The notes under the pieces were generated by a model. The model saw nothing but the letters and a program-made list of their open reading frames with translations, was not told the DNA's origin and ran no database searches. This document shows, in pieces, positions 26,209-35,284 of a stretch of 64,000 bases of DNA. The DNA is taken from the NCBI RefSeq assembly GCF_031884435.1, contig NZ_CP134779.1, forward strand, positions 5,704,001 to 5,768,000. The letters run 5' to 3'. The position numbers and the translations under genes are program-made. Within the stretch, counting starts at the first letter, position 1. Every line of letters starts with the position of its first letter. The stretch is from Bosea sp. 685 (GTDB taxonomy: Bacteria; Pseudomonadota; Alphaproteobacteria; Rhizobiales; Beijerinckiaceae).

Positions 26209-27332
26209 GCGGAGCTGTCATCGAGCGGATCAGGCTCTTTTTCATCGAAAGCCCGATCAAGATGGCCCGGCTCCAGGGCGTCGGCAACGTCAAGGGCACG
26301 GTCAAGCGCGTCCTCGTCGAGTTGACGGCAAGCGACGGCGTGGTGGGCTGGGGCGAAGCCGCCCCCTGGGAGGTCTTCACGGGCACGGCGGAAGCCGCGC
26401 TGGCGGCGATCGACGTCTATCTGCGCCCAGTGCTGATGGACCGCCCCGTCAAGCGCGTGCGCGAGACCATGGCCCTGCTCGACCGCGCGCTGGTTGGCCA
26501 TGCCGAGGCCAAGGTCGCGATCGAGATGGCGCTGCTGGACATCGTCGGCAAGGCCGCGGGCCTTTCGGTCGCCGACCTGCTCGGCGGGCGGGTGCGCGAC
26601 ACGATCCCGCTCTCCTTCTCGATCGCCGATCCGGATTTCGCCGCTGATCTCGAGCGGATGCGCGCCATGGTCCCGGCCGGCAACGTGATCTACAAGGTCA
26701 AGACCGGCGTGAAGCCGCATAAGGAGGATCTCGCCCATCTCGAGGCGATGCGCTCCGAATTCGGCGACGCGATCGACCTCAGGCTCGACTATAATCAGGC
26801 GCTGCAGCCTTTCGGCGCGATCAAGATCCTGCGCGATGTCGACGCGTTCGCACCGACCTTCATCGAGCAGCCGGTTCCGCGCGACAATCTCGACGCGATG
26901 GCCGCCTTCGTGGCGGCGTTGGACACGCCGATCCTGGCTGATGAAAGCTGTTTCGACGCCCGCGATCTCAACGAGGTGATCCGCCTCAAGGCCGCGAACG
27001 CGATCTCGGTCAAGCTGATGAAGGCAGGCGGCCTCCTCAAGGCGCAGGCCATCATGGCGATCGCAGATCAGGCCGGGCTGCCGGGCTATGGCGGCACGCT
27101 ATGGGAGGGCGGCATCGGGCTTGCCGCCGGCACGCAGCTCATCGCCGCGACGCCGGGCATCTCGCTCGGCTGCGAATTCTACATGCCCCACCACGTCCTG
27201 ACCGAGGACGTGCTGGAGGAGCGCGTCGCCAACCGCAACGGGCATGTCGTGGTGCCGGACGGGCCGGGGCTCGGCATCCGCGTCAGCGAGGCTTCAGTGC
27301 GGGCCAATGCGCGCATCCTGGCCGAGCGCTGA
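26205..27332 (+). CDS. Enolase-superfamily enzyme, muconate cycloisomerase subgroup
   Basis: 375 residues. Barrel residues fit the MLE subgroup: K164 and K166 in YKVKTG, metal ligands D195 (LRLDYNQ), E221 (FIEQPV) and D246 (LADES), and K270 in SVKLMKAGG. Members cycloisomerise cis,cis-muconates or act as dipeptide epimerases or succinylbenzoate synthases. Linked to an amino-acid type importer, so either a muconolactone/aromatic acid step or a racemase/epimerase on the imported compound is possible. Last gene of the operon from 22989. Confidence 0.87.
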   Translation: MSGAVIERIRLFFIESPIKMARLQGVGNVKGTVKRVLVELTASDGVVGWGEAAPWEVFTGTAEAALAAIDVYLRPVLMDRPVKRVRETMALLDRALVGHAEAKVAIEMALLDIVGKAAGLSVADLLGGRVRDTIPLSFSIADPDFAADLERMRAMVPAGNVIYKVKTGVKPHKEDLAHLEAMRSEFGDAIDLRLDYNQALQPFGAIKILRDVDAFAPTFIEQPVPRDNLDAMAAFVAALDTPILADESCFDARDLNEVIRLKAANAISVKLMKAGGLLKAQAIMAIADQAGLPGYGGTLWEGGIGLAAGTQLIAATPGISLGCEFYMPHHVLTEDVLEERVANRNGHVVVPDGPGLGIRVSEASVRANARILAER

Positions 27333-27338
27333 GCGCTA

Positions 27339-27680
27339 TCAGTCGACGATGAAGAGCTTGGCGCCTTTCGTCGTGCGCGAGCGATGCGCTTCGGCACCGT
27401 CGGCGACCTGATAGCTCATGCCCGGCGTCAGCACCGAGACGCGGCCATCCTCCAGCGTCGTCTCCAGCTCGCCTTCGAGGCAGAGGATGACGTGGCCCTT
27501 GCTGCACCAATGGTCGGCGACATAGCCCGGCGAATACTCGACGATGCGGACGCGGATCTGATTGTCCTGCGGCCCGAAGAAGCGCGTGCGCCAGGTCGCC
27601 TCGCCCTCCTCGCCGGCATGGCGGGTCGGCTCGACCTGCGACCAGTCGACCGTGGAAAAGGCGATCTCGGACATCTTCAT
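27339..27680 (-). CDS. Small cupin-fold protein
   Basis: 113 residues from ATG 27680 (or 27674); the longer frame to 27767 overlaps the next gene and is implausible. Single cupin domain: YSPGYVADHWCSKGHVILCLEG-type first motif (His in DHW and GHV, then Glu) and a second motif with MSYQVADGAEAHRS. Similar small cupins are of unknown role and may be metal-dependent isomerases or sensors. It converges tail-to-tail with the enolase-superfamily gene 6 bp away, and follows a binding-protein homologue on the same strand. Confidence 0.75.
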   Translation of the reverse strand: MKMSEIAFSTVDWSQVEPTRHAGEEGEATWRTRFFGPQDNQIRVRIVEYSPGYVADHWCSKGHVILCLEGELETTLEDGRVSVLTPGMSYQVADGAEAHRSRTTKGAKLFIVD

Positions 27681-27738
27681 GGGAGTGGCTTTCGCTTCAG
27701 GTTGAAGGCGGATGCGGCAGAGGCAGGTGCGGCAAGAC

Positions 27739-28482
27739 TCAGGCCACGCTGAGACCTTCGACGCCATGCTTGCGGATGAGATCGGCGACGAAGCCTAAGC
27801 TTCTGGCGGCCTCGACGAATTTCGTGAGATAGGCGACCGCATCGCTCGTCGCCTTTGGGACGCCGATCGCCTGCTGAACCGCCATGAACCGGCCATCGAG
27901 GATGCGTGTACCGGGTGCTTGCGCCACATCGCTGTTGAGCCGAGGCCGCAAGCCTGCGAGCGCATCGAGCTTCTTGTCGCTGAAATCCGCCAGCGCCTCG
28001 TCCATCGTCGTCGAGCGCACCAGCTCTGCATGGACGATATTGCGGTCGAGCCAGAGCCCATAGGCGGTGCGGCCGGTGACGGCGATCCGGACGCCTGCCG
28101 CATCGACCTCTAGCGGGCTCTGGAAACGCGATCCCACCGGGACGAGATAGGTCGCCTCGATCGCGGCATAGGCCGGCGTGAAGCTGATCACCTCCGCGCG
28201 CTGCGGCTCGGCCCCGATCAGGCCGATATCCCATTCATCGCGCCCTGCGGCATCGGCCAGCAGGCCCGGCGATTCATAGGTCACATAACGCAGCGCGACA
28301 CCGAGCGTATCGGCGATCGCGAGGGCCATGTCGGGTGAGACGCCGACGGGGCCGCCATCCGGCGTGCGGCTCGACACCAGCAGGAAATTCGACAGGTTGA
28401 TGCCGGCGCGCAGCACGCCACCGGGCGCCAGACGCTCGCGCAACGCGTCCGGCATCGTGCCGATATCGGGGCGAAATGACAT
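27739..28482 (-). CDS. Family 3 solute-binding-protein homologue without a signal peptide
   Basis: 247 residues. The body has the family-3 layout (GVLRAGINLSNFLLVS, WDIGLIG, ISFTPAY), but the N-terminus MSFRPDIGTMPDALRERLAP is polar and gives no signal peptide or lipobox. If translated as seen it stays in the cytoplasm. Cytoplasmic members of this fold include enzymes (for example cyclohexadienyl dehydratase relatives) and sensors. It is downstream of the Dpp-type operon and upstream of the cupin gene. Confidence 0.8.
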   Translation of the reverse strand: MSFRPDIGTMPDALRERLAPGGVLRAGINLSNFLLVSSRTPDGGPVGVSPDMALAIADTLGVALRYVTYESPGLLADAAGRDEWDIGLIGAEPQRAEVISFTPAYAAIEATYLVPVGSRFQSPLEVDAAGVRIAVTGRTAYGLWLDRNIVHAELVRSTTMDEALADFSDKKLDALAGLRPRLNSDVAQAPGTRILDGRFMAVQQAIGVPKATSDAVAYLTKFVEAARSLGFVADLIRKHGVEGLSVA

Positions 28483-28496
28483 GGCGGCGTCCTTTA

Positions 28497-28532
28497 TCGT
28501 GACCGAGCCTTGCGTCGTGACAGAGCCTTGCG
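28497..28532. repeat. 18-bp tandem duplication before a gene start
   Basis: TCGTGACCGAGCCTTGCG (28497-28514) is followed by the same 18 bp with one change (28515-28532). It starts 15 bp upstream of the start codon of the signal-less binding protein, in the 163-bp gap after the Dpp-type ATPase gene. Confidence 0.85.
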
Positions 28533-28645
28533 CGAATGCCGCGCAAAATGCCGCACTGCCAGACTACGGACTACACGATATCCGACGGCGCGCGCAGCTG
28601 CCTGGCGCGCATCCCGGCTATGAGCGTCGCCTCAGAACGCTGCAA

Positions 28646-29614
28646 TCAGCCGAAATGGCAAGCCAGCGCGCCAGCCGCCATGGCCCGCAAGGGGGGCCGT
28701 TCGATCCGGCAGATATCGGCCGCCATGGCGCAGCGCGGATGGAAGGCGCAGCCGGGCGGCGGCGCGATCGGGCTCGGGACCTCGCCCGACATAGGCCGGC
28801 GCGCGCGATTGGGCTTCTCGACATCGGGAATCGTCTCGAGCAGCAGCCGCGTATAGGGATGGCGCGGATTGCCGAAGACCTCGTCTGCCGGCCCCGTCTC
28901 GACGAAGCGTCCGAGATACATGATCGCGAGCTGGTCCGACATGTGGCGCACGACCGAGAGATTGTGGCTGATGAAGAGATAGGTCAGCCCGAACTCCTTC
29001 TGGAGTTTGACCATCAGGTTGAGGATCTGCGCCTGTACGGAAACGTCGAGCGCCGAGGTCGGTTCGTCGCAGACCAGGAAATCGGCCTCGGTCGCTAGTG
29101 CTCGCGCAATCGAGATGCGCTGGCGCTGGCCGCCGGAGAAGGCATGCGGATAGCGGGACGCGTCGGCACGCGACAGGCCGACGATCTCCAAGAGATCGCC
29201 GACGCGCTGCATGGTGGAGGCATCGTCCGGGCGCAGCTTCAACTCGCGGATCGGCTCGGCAATGATGTCGCCGACGCGCCAGCGCGGGTTCAGCGACGCG
29301 TAAGGGTCCTGAAAGATCATCTGCACGCGCGGCGGGCCGATCGTGCCGTCGAGGCGCGTGATATCGGAGAAATGCAGCGCGCCTTCGGTCGGCCGCTGCA
29401 GGCCTACCACCATGCGCGCCAGCGTCGATTTCCCGCAGCCGGATTCGCCAACGATGCTGAAGGTCGTACCGCGCTCGACCGTGAAGGAGACGGTCTCGAC
29501 CGCGCGCAGGATGCGGCGCGGCTCGCGCGTCAGCAGGCGCGACAGTGCAGGCGCCGAGACGTCGAAGCGGCAGGAGGCGCTGGAGACGGTGAGGATGGGG
29601 CCGCTTTCACGCAT
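28646..29614 (-). CDS. Dipeptide/oligopeptide-type ABC ATPase, DppF/OppF type
   Basis: 322 residues. Walker A GESGCGKS, Q-loop FQDPYASLNPR (typical OppF/DppF), signature FSGGQRQR, Walker B FLVCDEPTSALD, H-loop FISHNLSVV, and the C-terminal oligopeptide domain with four Cys (GCAFHPRC, DIC, ACH) of the kind that binds a 4Fe-4S cluster in this family. Overlaps the DppD-type gene by 8 bp. Confidence 0.93.
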   Translation of the reverse strand: MRESGPILTVSSASCRFDVSAPALSRLLTREPRRILRAVETVSFTVERGTTFSIVGESGCGKSTLARMVVGLQRPTEGALHFSDITRLDGTIGPPRVQMIFQDPYASLNPRWRVGDIIAEPIRELKLRPDDASTMQRVGDLLEIVGLSRADASRYPHAFSGGQRQRISIARALATEADFLVCDEPTSALDVSVQAQILNLMVKLQKEFGLTYLFISHNLSVVRHMSDQLAIMYLGRFVETGPADEVFGNPRHPYTRLLLETIPDVEKPNRARRPMSGEVPSPIAPPPGCAFHPRCAMAADICRIERPPLRAMAAGALACHFG

Positions 29615-30593
29615 GTGCCGGCTCCATCAGCGGGAAATGGCAGGCGGCGGCATGGGCCGAGACCGGCAAGCCGGGCTTATGCTCGCGGCAGAACCCGGTT
29701 GCGAACCCGCAGCGGGGATTGAAGGAACAACCTTCCGGAATGGCATTCAGACGCGGCATCGCGCCGTCGATCTGGTTGAGTACCGCATTGCGGGTGTGGA
29801 CGCTCGGGATCGAGGCCATCAGACCGGCGGTATAGGGATGATGCGGCCGGCGCGTGACCTCCGCGACCGGGCCGATCTCGACGATGCGCCCGGCATACAT
29901 CACGGCGACCCGATCAGCCGTCTCGGCGATGACGCCCATATCATGCGTCACCAGCATGATCGCGGTGCCGTGCTCGCGGCAAAGGCGCTTCAGCAGCGTG
30001 GTGATCTGCGCCTGGATCGAAACGTCGAGCGCCGTGGTCGGCTCGTCGGCGATGATCAGCTTCGGCTCGGCGCAGAGCGCAAGCGCAATCACCACGCGCT
30101 GGCGCATGCCGCCGGAAAACTGGTGCGGATACTGGTCGATGCGCGCCTCTGCCGCTGGGATGCCGACCTCCTTCAGGAGATCGAGCGCGCGCTTGCGCGC
30201 CTGCGCCTTGCCGACCGGGAGATGCGTCAGGATCGTCTCGACAAGCTGGTCGCCCACCGTCAGCAGCGGATGCAGCGAGGTCAGCGGATCCTGGAAGATC
30301 GCGCCGATCCGGCGGCCGCGCAGCTTGCGCATCGGCTCGGGCGGGAGATTGTCGATACGCTGCCCGTCGAGATGGATCGAGCCGCCGCTGATGCGTCCCG
30401 GCGGATCGAGCAGGCCGATCACCGCCGTTCCAGTCAGGGATTTGCCGGCGCCGGATTCTCCGACCACGCCGAGGATTTCGCCGGGCGCGATGTCGAAGGA
30501 AACGCCATCGAGCGCCGTCAACGGGCCATGTCGGCCATCGAAGACGATGCGCAGGTCGCGCACCGAGAGCAGCGGCGAAGCGACGGCGCTCAT
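29607..30593 (-). CDS. Dipeptide/oligopeptide-type ABC ATPase, DppD/OppD type
   Basis: 328 residues from ATG 30593 (MSAVASPLLSVRDLRIVF). The same frame is open much further upstream, but only as a shadow of the amidohydrolase gene. Walker A GESGAGKS, Q-loop FQDPLTSLHPLL, signature FSGGMRQR, Walker B LIIADEPTTALD, H-loop LVTHDMGVIAE, and a C-terminal four-Cys motif (EGCSFNPRC, GFC, ACH). Start overlaps the amidohydrolase stop by 4 bp. Confidence 0.93.
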   Translation of the reverse strand: MSAVASPLLSVRDLRIVFDGRHGPLTALDGVSFDIAPGEILGVVGESGAGKSLTGTAVIGLLDPPGRISGGSIHLDGQRIDNLPPEPMRKLRGRRIGAIFQDPLTSLHPLLTVGDQLVETILTHLPVGKAQARKRALDLLKEVGIPAAEARIDQYPHQFSGGMRQRVVIALALCAEPKLIIADEPTTALDVSIQAQITTLLKRLCREHGTAIMLVTHDMGVIAETADRVAVMYAGRIVEIGPVAEVTRRPHHPYTAGLMASIPSVHTRNAVLNQIDGAMPRLNAIPEGCSFNPRCGFATGFCREHKPGLPVSAHAAACHFPLMEPAHA

Positions 30594-32095
30594 GTTGCCC
30601 CTCCCGCGCGCTCGACCGGATAGCTCGAGGAGAAGATCTCGCTCATCGGTGGATTGCCATGTGTGCGCTGCGGATAGCGCGCCATCACGCCCTCGAACTG
30701 CTCCTGGGCACGCAGCTTGTCCGCCGCCTCGTCGACGCCCGGGATCACGCGCTCCTCCATCACGAAGCGTCCGTCGATGATCACGGTCGCGAAATCGCGG
30801 CCATGACCGGCGAGCAGCATGGTCTGGATGGGGTCGATGACCTGGCCGAGATGCGGGCGGTCGAGATCGAAGACGGTGATGTCGGCGCGCGCGCCGGGCT
30901 GGAGCCGGCCGAGATCGGGGCGGCCCAGCGCCTCGGCCCCGCCGATCGTGGCTGCGTCGTAATAATCCTCGCTGCGCACCGCATGGACGCTGCCGGCCGT
31001 GGTGCGGGCCAGGATCATGCCGACCTGCAGGTTCATGATCATGTCGGGCGGGCTCGTATCCGTGCCCATGGCGAGCCTCACGCCCATCTCGCGATAACGG
31101 CCGAAATGGTCGATGGCGTGGCCGTGCCGGCCTGAGACCAGCGGACAATGCACAATCGTGGCGCCTGCATCGCGAATGATCTCGAGGTCGCGGCCGGGAC
31201 GGTCGATATGGCGGCTGCCCGAGACATAGGTGCCGTGCGGCAAGAGCGAACGCTGGTCGAGGAAGCCGAGGCTCTGCAGCCATTCCGGCGGGCTCATGCC
31301 ATGCTGGGCCAGAACGAGGTCGTACTCGATCTTCGACTGGCAGCAATGCAGGCGCACCGGCACCTTCAAGGCGCGCCCGGCCGCAGCCGTGCGACGCAGC
31401 AGCTCGGCTGTCGAGGTCTCGATCCGGTCGGGCGCCAGCATGGTGCGGATCAGCCCGCCGGCCGCGCCTTCATTGCGCTCGCAGAAATCGATCGCGGCGT
31501 CGAGTTCCGCCAGGCCCCGGGCTTCATCGTAATGCGTGGTGACGCGGCCATCAGCCTCGACCAGCTGATTGCCGGTGCGATAGGCCGGGCCGAGATAGGC
31601 GCGCAGGCCAAGCCCGACGGCCGCTTCCGCCGCATCCTGGAACTCCTCGGGCGTCTCGCCCCAGGCGCGGTAGAACAATGAGGCGATCGGCAGCGCGGTG
31701 GTGATGCCGTTGCGGATCAGCGTGGCGAAGGCGTGCTTCTTCTGGAAGGCCAGCTCCTCGCGCGAATACATCTCGTAGGGGCCGGCTTCGAGATAGGAGC
31801 GCGGCCAGACGCGCCCCTTCTTCCAGGCCGGCTGGTTGTCATAGGCCAGGATCGTGGTGTCGAGGTCCGAGAGCGCGTCGCAATCGACGAAGCCCGGCCC
31901 GATCAGCGCATTGCCGTAGTCGATGCGGCGCGCGACCTCGCCCGGAAAACCATGGCCGATGAAGACGACTTCGCCATCCTCGAAGACGATCTCGCCATTC
32001 TCATAGAGGCGATGCCGCCCTTGTGCGTGGCCGACGAGCCAGCGCGCGGTCAGGAGGATGTGCCCTTCCGGGCGTTTGGCGGCGCGCAAGCTCAC
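30590..32095 (-). CDS. Amidohydrolase-superfamily protein with altered metal motif
   Basis: 501 residues. Composite N- and C-terminal beta domain (ADITVFDLDRPHLGQ near the end) around a TIM barrel, most like the chlorohydrolase/aminohydrolase group. The first-strand H-x-H is replaced by D71-C72-D73 (IGPGFVDCDALSDLDT). Later ligands remain: His in VRLHCCQSKIE, His in LLPHGTY, Asp in AMGTDTSPPD. It overlaps both flanking genes by 4 bp inside a Dpp-type importer operon, so it presumably deaminates or hydrolyses the imported compound. Confidence 0.85.
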   Translation of the reverse strand: MSLRAAKRPEGHILLTARWLVGHAQGRHRLYENGEIVFEDGEVVFIGHGFPGEVARRIDYGNALIGPGFVDCDALSDLDTTILAYDNQPAWKKGRVWPRSYLEAGPYEMYSREELAFQKKHAFATLIRNGITTALPIASLFYRAWGETPEEFQDAAEAAVGLGLRAYLGPAYRTGNQLVEADGRVTTHYDEARGLAELDAAIDFCERNEGAAGGLIRTMLAPDRIETSTAELLRRTAAAGRALKVPVRLHCCQSKIEYDLVLAQHGMSPPEWLQSLGFLDQRSLLPHGTYVSGSRHIDRPGRDLEIIRDAGATIVHCPLVSGRHGHAIDHFGRYREMGVRLAMGTDTSPPDMIMNLQVGMILARTTAGSVHAVRSEDYYDAATIGGAEALGRPDLGRLQPGARADITVFDLDRPHLGQVIDPIQTMLLAGHGRDFATVIIDGRFVMEERVIPGVDEAADKLRAQEQFEGVMARYPQRTHGNPPMSEIFSSSYPVERAGGAT

Positions 32096-33288
32096 GGCGC
32101 GGTCCTGATCGAGACGCCGTCGCGCGCAACGACCTTGCCGCGCTTGACGACACGGCGCTTGGGCGAGCGCGTCACGATCGCTTCGGCAAGGGTCTCGCCC
32201 GGCAGGATCACGACATCGGCAATGCTGCCCTCAGTCAGCCCGTAGCCTTCGATTTCCATCACCTTGGCGCCCTCGCTGGTGCAGACGTCCAGCGCCATGC
32301 GCAATTCGTCGTCGCGGCGGAAATTATTGCGCAGGCCGACGAACATGGCGCGCTCCAGCATGTCGGCATTGCCATAGGGCCCCCAGGTGTCGCGGATGCC
32401 GTCATTGCCGGAGCAGACGCGCACACCGGCCTCAATCAGCTTGCGCACCGGCGGAGCCGGGCGGCTGGCGGGCGCCGTCGTCATGATGGCGATGTCGAGC
32501 TCGGCGAGCTGCGCGATCAGCGGATCGACCAGCGCGGCATCGACACCGAGACAGAAGGCGTGGCTGACCGTGACCTTGCCTTTCATGCCAAGTGCACGCG
32601 TCCGCTCGACGATCAGGTCGAAGGAGAACAGCCCCATTTCGCCGGGCTCGTGCAGGTGGATGTCGAGCGGCTTGCCGTATTTTTGGCAGAGCGCGAAAAC
32701 GGCATCGAGATGGCCCTTGGGATCGCGGTCGATGGCGCAAGGGTCGAGCCCGCCGACGATCTCGCAGCCGGCCTTCATCGCCTGGTCCATCAGCTCCAGC
32801 GTGCCTGGCCGGCGCAGCAGGCCCGATTGCGGGAAGGCGACGAGCTCGATGTCCACAATGTCGCGATACTCGTCGCGGGTGCGCATCACGCCCTCGACAC
32901 CCCATAGGCCATGCTGCGTGTCGACATCGACATGGCTGCGGATATGGGTCGAGCCCATCAGCGAGGACTGGATGCTCTGCCGGGCCGACTGGCGATAGGG
33001 GTCGATGTTCAGGCGCTTCTTGTTCTCGCGCTCGTTGTCGATCTTGTCGAGGAGCTTGGGTCCGACTTCGTTCTTGTACCAGGGCAGGCCCCAGAGGCTC
33101 TTGTCGAGATGGGTATGCGCCTCGATGAGGCCGGGGATGACGATCTCGCCGCGGCCGTCCTCGACCGGCACACCGGCAGGGGCCTCGATACCCTGCGCGA
33201 CCCGGCTGATGCGGCCATTCTCAATCAGGATATCGGTGGTGGCGCCGGCATAGGGACGGACATTGCGCAGAAGGAGTGAGGCGGTCAT
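32092..33288 (-). CDS. Amidohydrolase, cytosine deaminase (CodA)-like
   Basis: 398 residues, cytoplasmic. Metal and catalytic residues in the CodA order: H-x-H in EAHTHLDKS, SHVDVD, HLHEPGE (His and Glu), VSHAF, and the Asp in CSGNDGIRDTW. The group deaminates cytosine, isocytosine and related N-heterocycles such as creatinine or triazine derivatives. With the neighbouring D-C-D amidohydrolase and the peptide-type importer it suggests uptake and deamination of an N-heterocycle or guanidine-like compound. Confidence 0.88.
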   Translation of the reverse strand: MTASLLLRNVRPYAGATTDILIENGRISRVAQGIEAPAGVPVEDGRGEIVIPGLIEAHTHLDKSLWGLPWYKNEVGPKLLDKIDNERENKKRLNIDPYRQSARQSIQSSLMGSTHIRSHVDVDTQHGLWGVEGVMRTRDEYRDIVDIELVAFPQSGLLRRPGTLELMDQAMKAGCEIVGGLDPCAIDRDPKGHLDAVFALCQKYGKPLDIHLHEPGEMGLFSFDLIVERTRALGMKGKVTVSHAFCLGVDAALVDPLIAQLAELDIAIMTTAPASRPAPPVRKLIEAGVRVCSGNDGIRDTWGPYGNADMLERAMFVGLRNNFRRDDELRMALDVCTSEGAKVMEIEGYGLTEGSIADVVILPGETLAEAIVTRSPKRRVVKRGKVVARDGVSIRTAP

Positions 33289-33309
33289 CGCAGGCGTTCC
33301 TCGTCTTGT

Positions 33310-33339
33310 CTTGTCAGCGGAGTTCTTGTCAGCGGAGTT
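33310..33339. repeat. 15-bp tandem duplication over a stop codon
   Basis: CTTGTCAGCGGAGTT occurs twice in a row (33310-33324 and 33325-33339). The copy at 33325 contains the stop codon of the DppC-type permease (33329-33331), so the duplication extended the gap to the amidohydrolase start without changing the protein. Confidence 0.85.
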
Positions 33340-34279
33340 TCGGGTTCAGCGCATCGCGCAGCCAATCGCCGAGCAAGTTGACCGAGAGCACGATCAATCC
33401 GAGCTGGAGCGAGGGGAAGACGACCAGCCACCAGGAGCCGGAGAAGAGATACTGGTTGCCGATGCGGATCAGCGTGCCCAGCGAAGGCTGGGTGATCGGC
33501 ATGCCGACGCCCAGAAAGGACAGCGTCGCCTCCGACAGGATGGCGAGGCCAAGATTCAGCGTCGCCGCCACCATCACGGGCGTGAGCGTGTTGGGCAGGA
33601 TATGGCGGGCCATGATGCGTGTCGCCGCGACCTTGATGATGCGCGCGGCGAGCACATATTCCTTGCGACGCTCGACCATGGTCGAGGCGCGGACCGTGCG
33701 GGCATATTGCACCCAGTTGGTCAGCGAAATCGAGACGACGAGCACGACGGCGGCGAAGGGCTCGCGCAGCGCCGGCGGCAGCAATTCACGGAAGATCGCG
33801 CTGACCAGGATCGCCATCAGCAGCGTCGGGATCGAGAGCACGGTATCGCCGAGCCGCATCAGCAGATTGTCGATGCGCCCGCCATAATAGCCGGAGACCA
33901 GTCCGATGCTGACGCCGAGCGCCATCGAGACAATGACGGCGGCGATCCCGATGATCAGCGAGACGCGCGTGCCGTAGAGGATGGCCGAGAGCACGTCGCG
34001 CCCCTGCGGATCGGTGCCGAGCAGGAAGGGCCACTCACCGTCCCTGGCCCAGATCGGCGGGATCTCGGCCTTGTCGATGAAGATCTGCGAGAGGTCATAC
34101 GGGTTCTGGACTGCGATCAACGGGGCCAGCAGCGCCGTGGCGATCAGCAGGACGAGCACGATCGCCGAGAGCCAGGCAGCCGGCGTGCGCCGGAAGCTCC
34201 AGCCGATATCGCTGTCGAGGAAGCGGCGCAGCCGGCCGGGCTTCGCGGCATCCATGGCCTTTGCGGGATCAGCGGGCAT
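33329..34279 (-). CDS. Dipeptide-type ABC permease, DppC type
   Basis: 316 residues from ATG 34279, which has GGGAG six bases upstream; the frame runs on to 34324. N-terminal OppC-type segment (WSFRRTPAAWLSAIVLVLL), a periplasmic loop with FLLGTDPQGRDVLSAILYG (hallmark of DppC/OppC), then five further spans. Starts inside the end of the DppB-type gene (11-bp overlap). Confidence 0.92.
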   Translation of the reverse strand: MPADPAKAMDAAKPGRLRRFLDSDIGWSFRRTPAAWLSAIVLVLLIATALLAPLIAVQNPYDLSQIFIDKAEIPPIWARDGEWPFLLGTDPQGRDVLSAILYGTRVSLIIGIAAVIVSMALGVSIGLVSGYYGGRIDNLLMRLGDTVLSIPTLLMAILVSAIFRELLPPALREPFAAVVLVVSISLTNWVQYARTVRASTMVERRKEYVLAARIIKVAATRIMARHILPNTLTPVMVAATLNLGLAILSEATLSFLGVGMPITQPSLGTLIRIGNQYLFSGSWWLVVFPSLQLGLIVLSVNLLGDWLRDALNPKLR

Positions 34280-35261
34280 TGGCGGCTCCCGAGATCGCAT
34301 CCTCGCGCAGGCGCGGATCGACATAGGCGTAGAGCAGGTCGACCAGCGTGTTCAGCGAGACGAAGATGAAGGAGACCACGATCAGATAGGCCGCCATCAC
34401 CGGGATATCGACGAATGTCACCGCCTGGACGAAGAGCAGGCCCATGCCCGGCCACTGGAACACCGTCTCCGTGACCAGCGCGAAGGCGATCAGATTGCCG
34501 ATCTGCAGGCCCGTCACGGTGATCACCGGCATCAGGCAATTGCGCAAGGCGTGGCGGAAGTGGACGGCGCGCAGCGTCAGCCCGCGCGCCCGGGCGAAGC
34601 GGATGAAGTCGGTGCGCATCGTCTCCAGCATCTCGGCCCGGACCAGTCGCATCACCAGCGTGATCTGGAAGAGCGAGAGCGTGATGCCCGGCAGGATCAG
34701 CGCCAACCGGCCAGACGGCGTGAGGAAGCCCGTGCTCCACCAGCCGATCTGCACGACCTGGCCACGCCCAAAGGCCGGCAGCCATTGCAGCGTCACCGAA
34801 AACAGCAGGATGAACAGGATGCCGAGCGCGAAGCTCGGCAGCGAGACGCCGAGCACCGAGACGAATTGCAGGACTTTGGCGAGCCAGCTGTCGCGCTTGA
34901 TGGCGGTGTAGACGCCGAGCGGAATCCCAACCGCGAGCGAGAGAAACGTCGCCACCAGCACCAGCTCGAAGGTCGCGGGGAAGCGCTCGGAGATCAGCGT
35001 GAAGACCTCCTGCTGGTTGCGGTAGGAGATGCCGAAATCACCGTGCAACGCATTGCCGACGAAGGTTGCGAACTGCAGGACGAAGCCCTTGTCGAGCCCG
35101 AGCCTGATCCGCAATTCGTCGCGCTGCGCCTGGCTCGCCTGCTCGTTCAGCATCAGTTCGACGGGATCGCCGACAAAGCGGAAGATCAGGAAGGCTAGGA
35201 AGGCGACCGCGAGCATGACGCCGGCCGCGTTCAGGAGGCGCTTGAAGAGGAAGGCCGGCAT
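34269..35261 (-). CDS. Dipeptide-type ABC permease, DppB type
   Basis: 330 residues from ATG 35261 (MPAFLFKRLLNAAGV), the normal DppB start with AGGA upstream. The alternative ATG at 35288 overlaps the palindromic element at 35285 and is less likely. Six spans; contains FRFVGDPVELML and RADFIRFARARGL-type coupling loop (here TDFIRFARARGL). Follows the binding protein after a 205-bp gap filled by repeats. Confidence 0.92.
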   Translation of the reverse strand: MPAFLFKRLLNAAGVMLAVAFLAFLIFRFVGDPVELMLNEQASQAQRDELRIRLGLDKGFVLQFATFVGNALHGDFGISYRNQQEVFTLISERFPATFELVLVATFLSLAVGIPLGVYTAIKRDSWLAKVLQFVSVLGVSLPSFALGILFILLFSVTLQWLPAFGRGQVVQIGWWSTGFLTPSGRLALILPGITLSLFQITLVMRLVRAEMLETMRTDFIRFARARGLTLRAVHFRHALRNCLMPVITVTGLQIGNLIAFALVTETVFQWPGMGLLFVQAVTFVDIPVMAAYLIVVSFIFVSLNTLVDLLYAYVDPRLREDAISGAANAR

Positions 35262-35284
35262 CGGATGGTCCTGTTCTGCCGCCG

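Noticed and set aside
30594..31346. N-terminal extension of the DppD-type ATPase
   Set aside because: It is a shadow of the amidohydrolase gene; the ATPase begins at the ATG overlapping the amidohydrolase stop.
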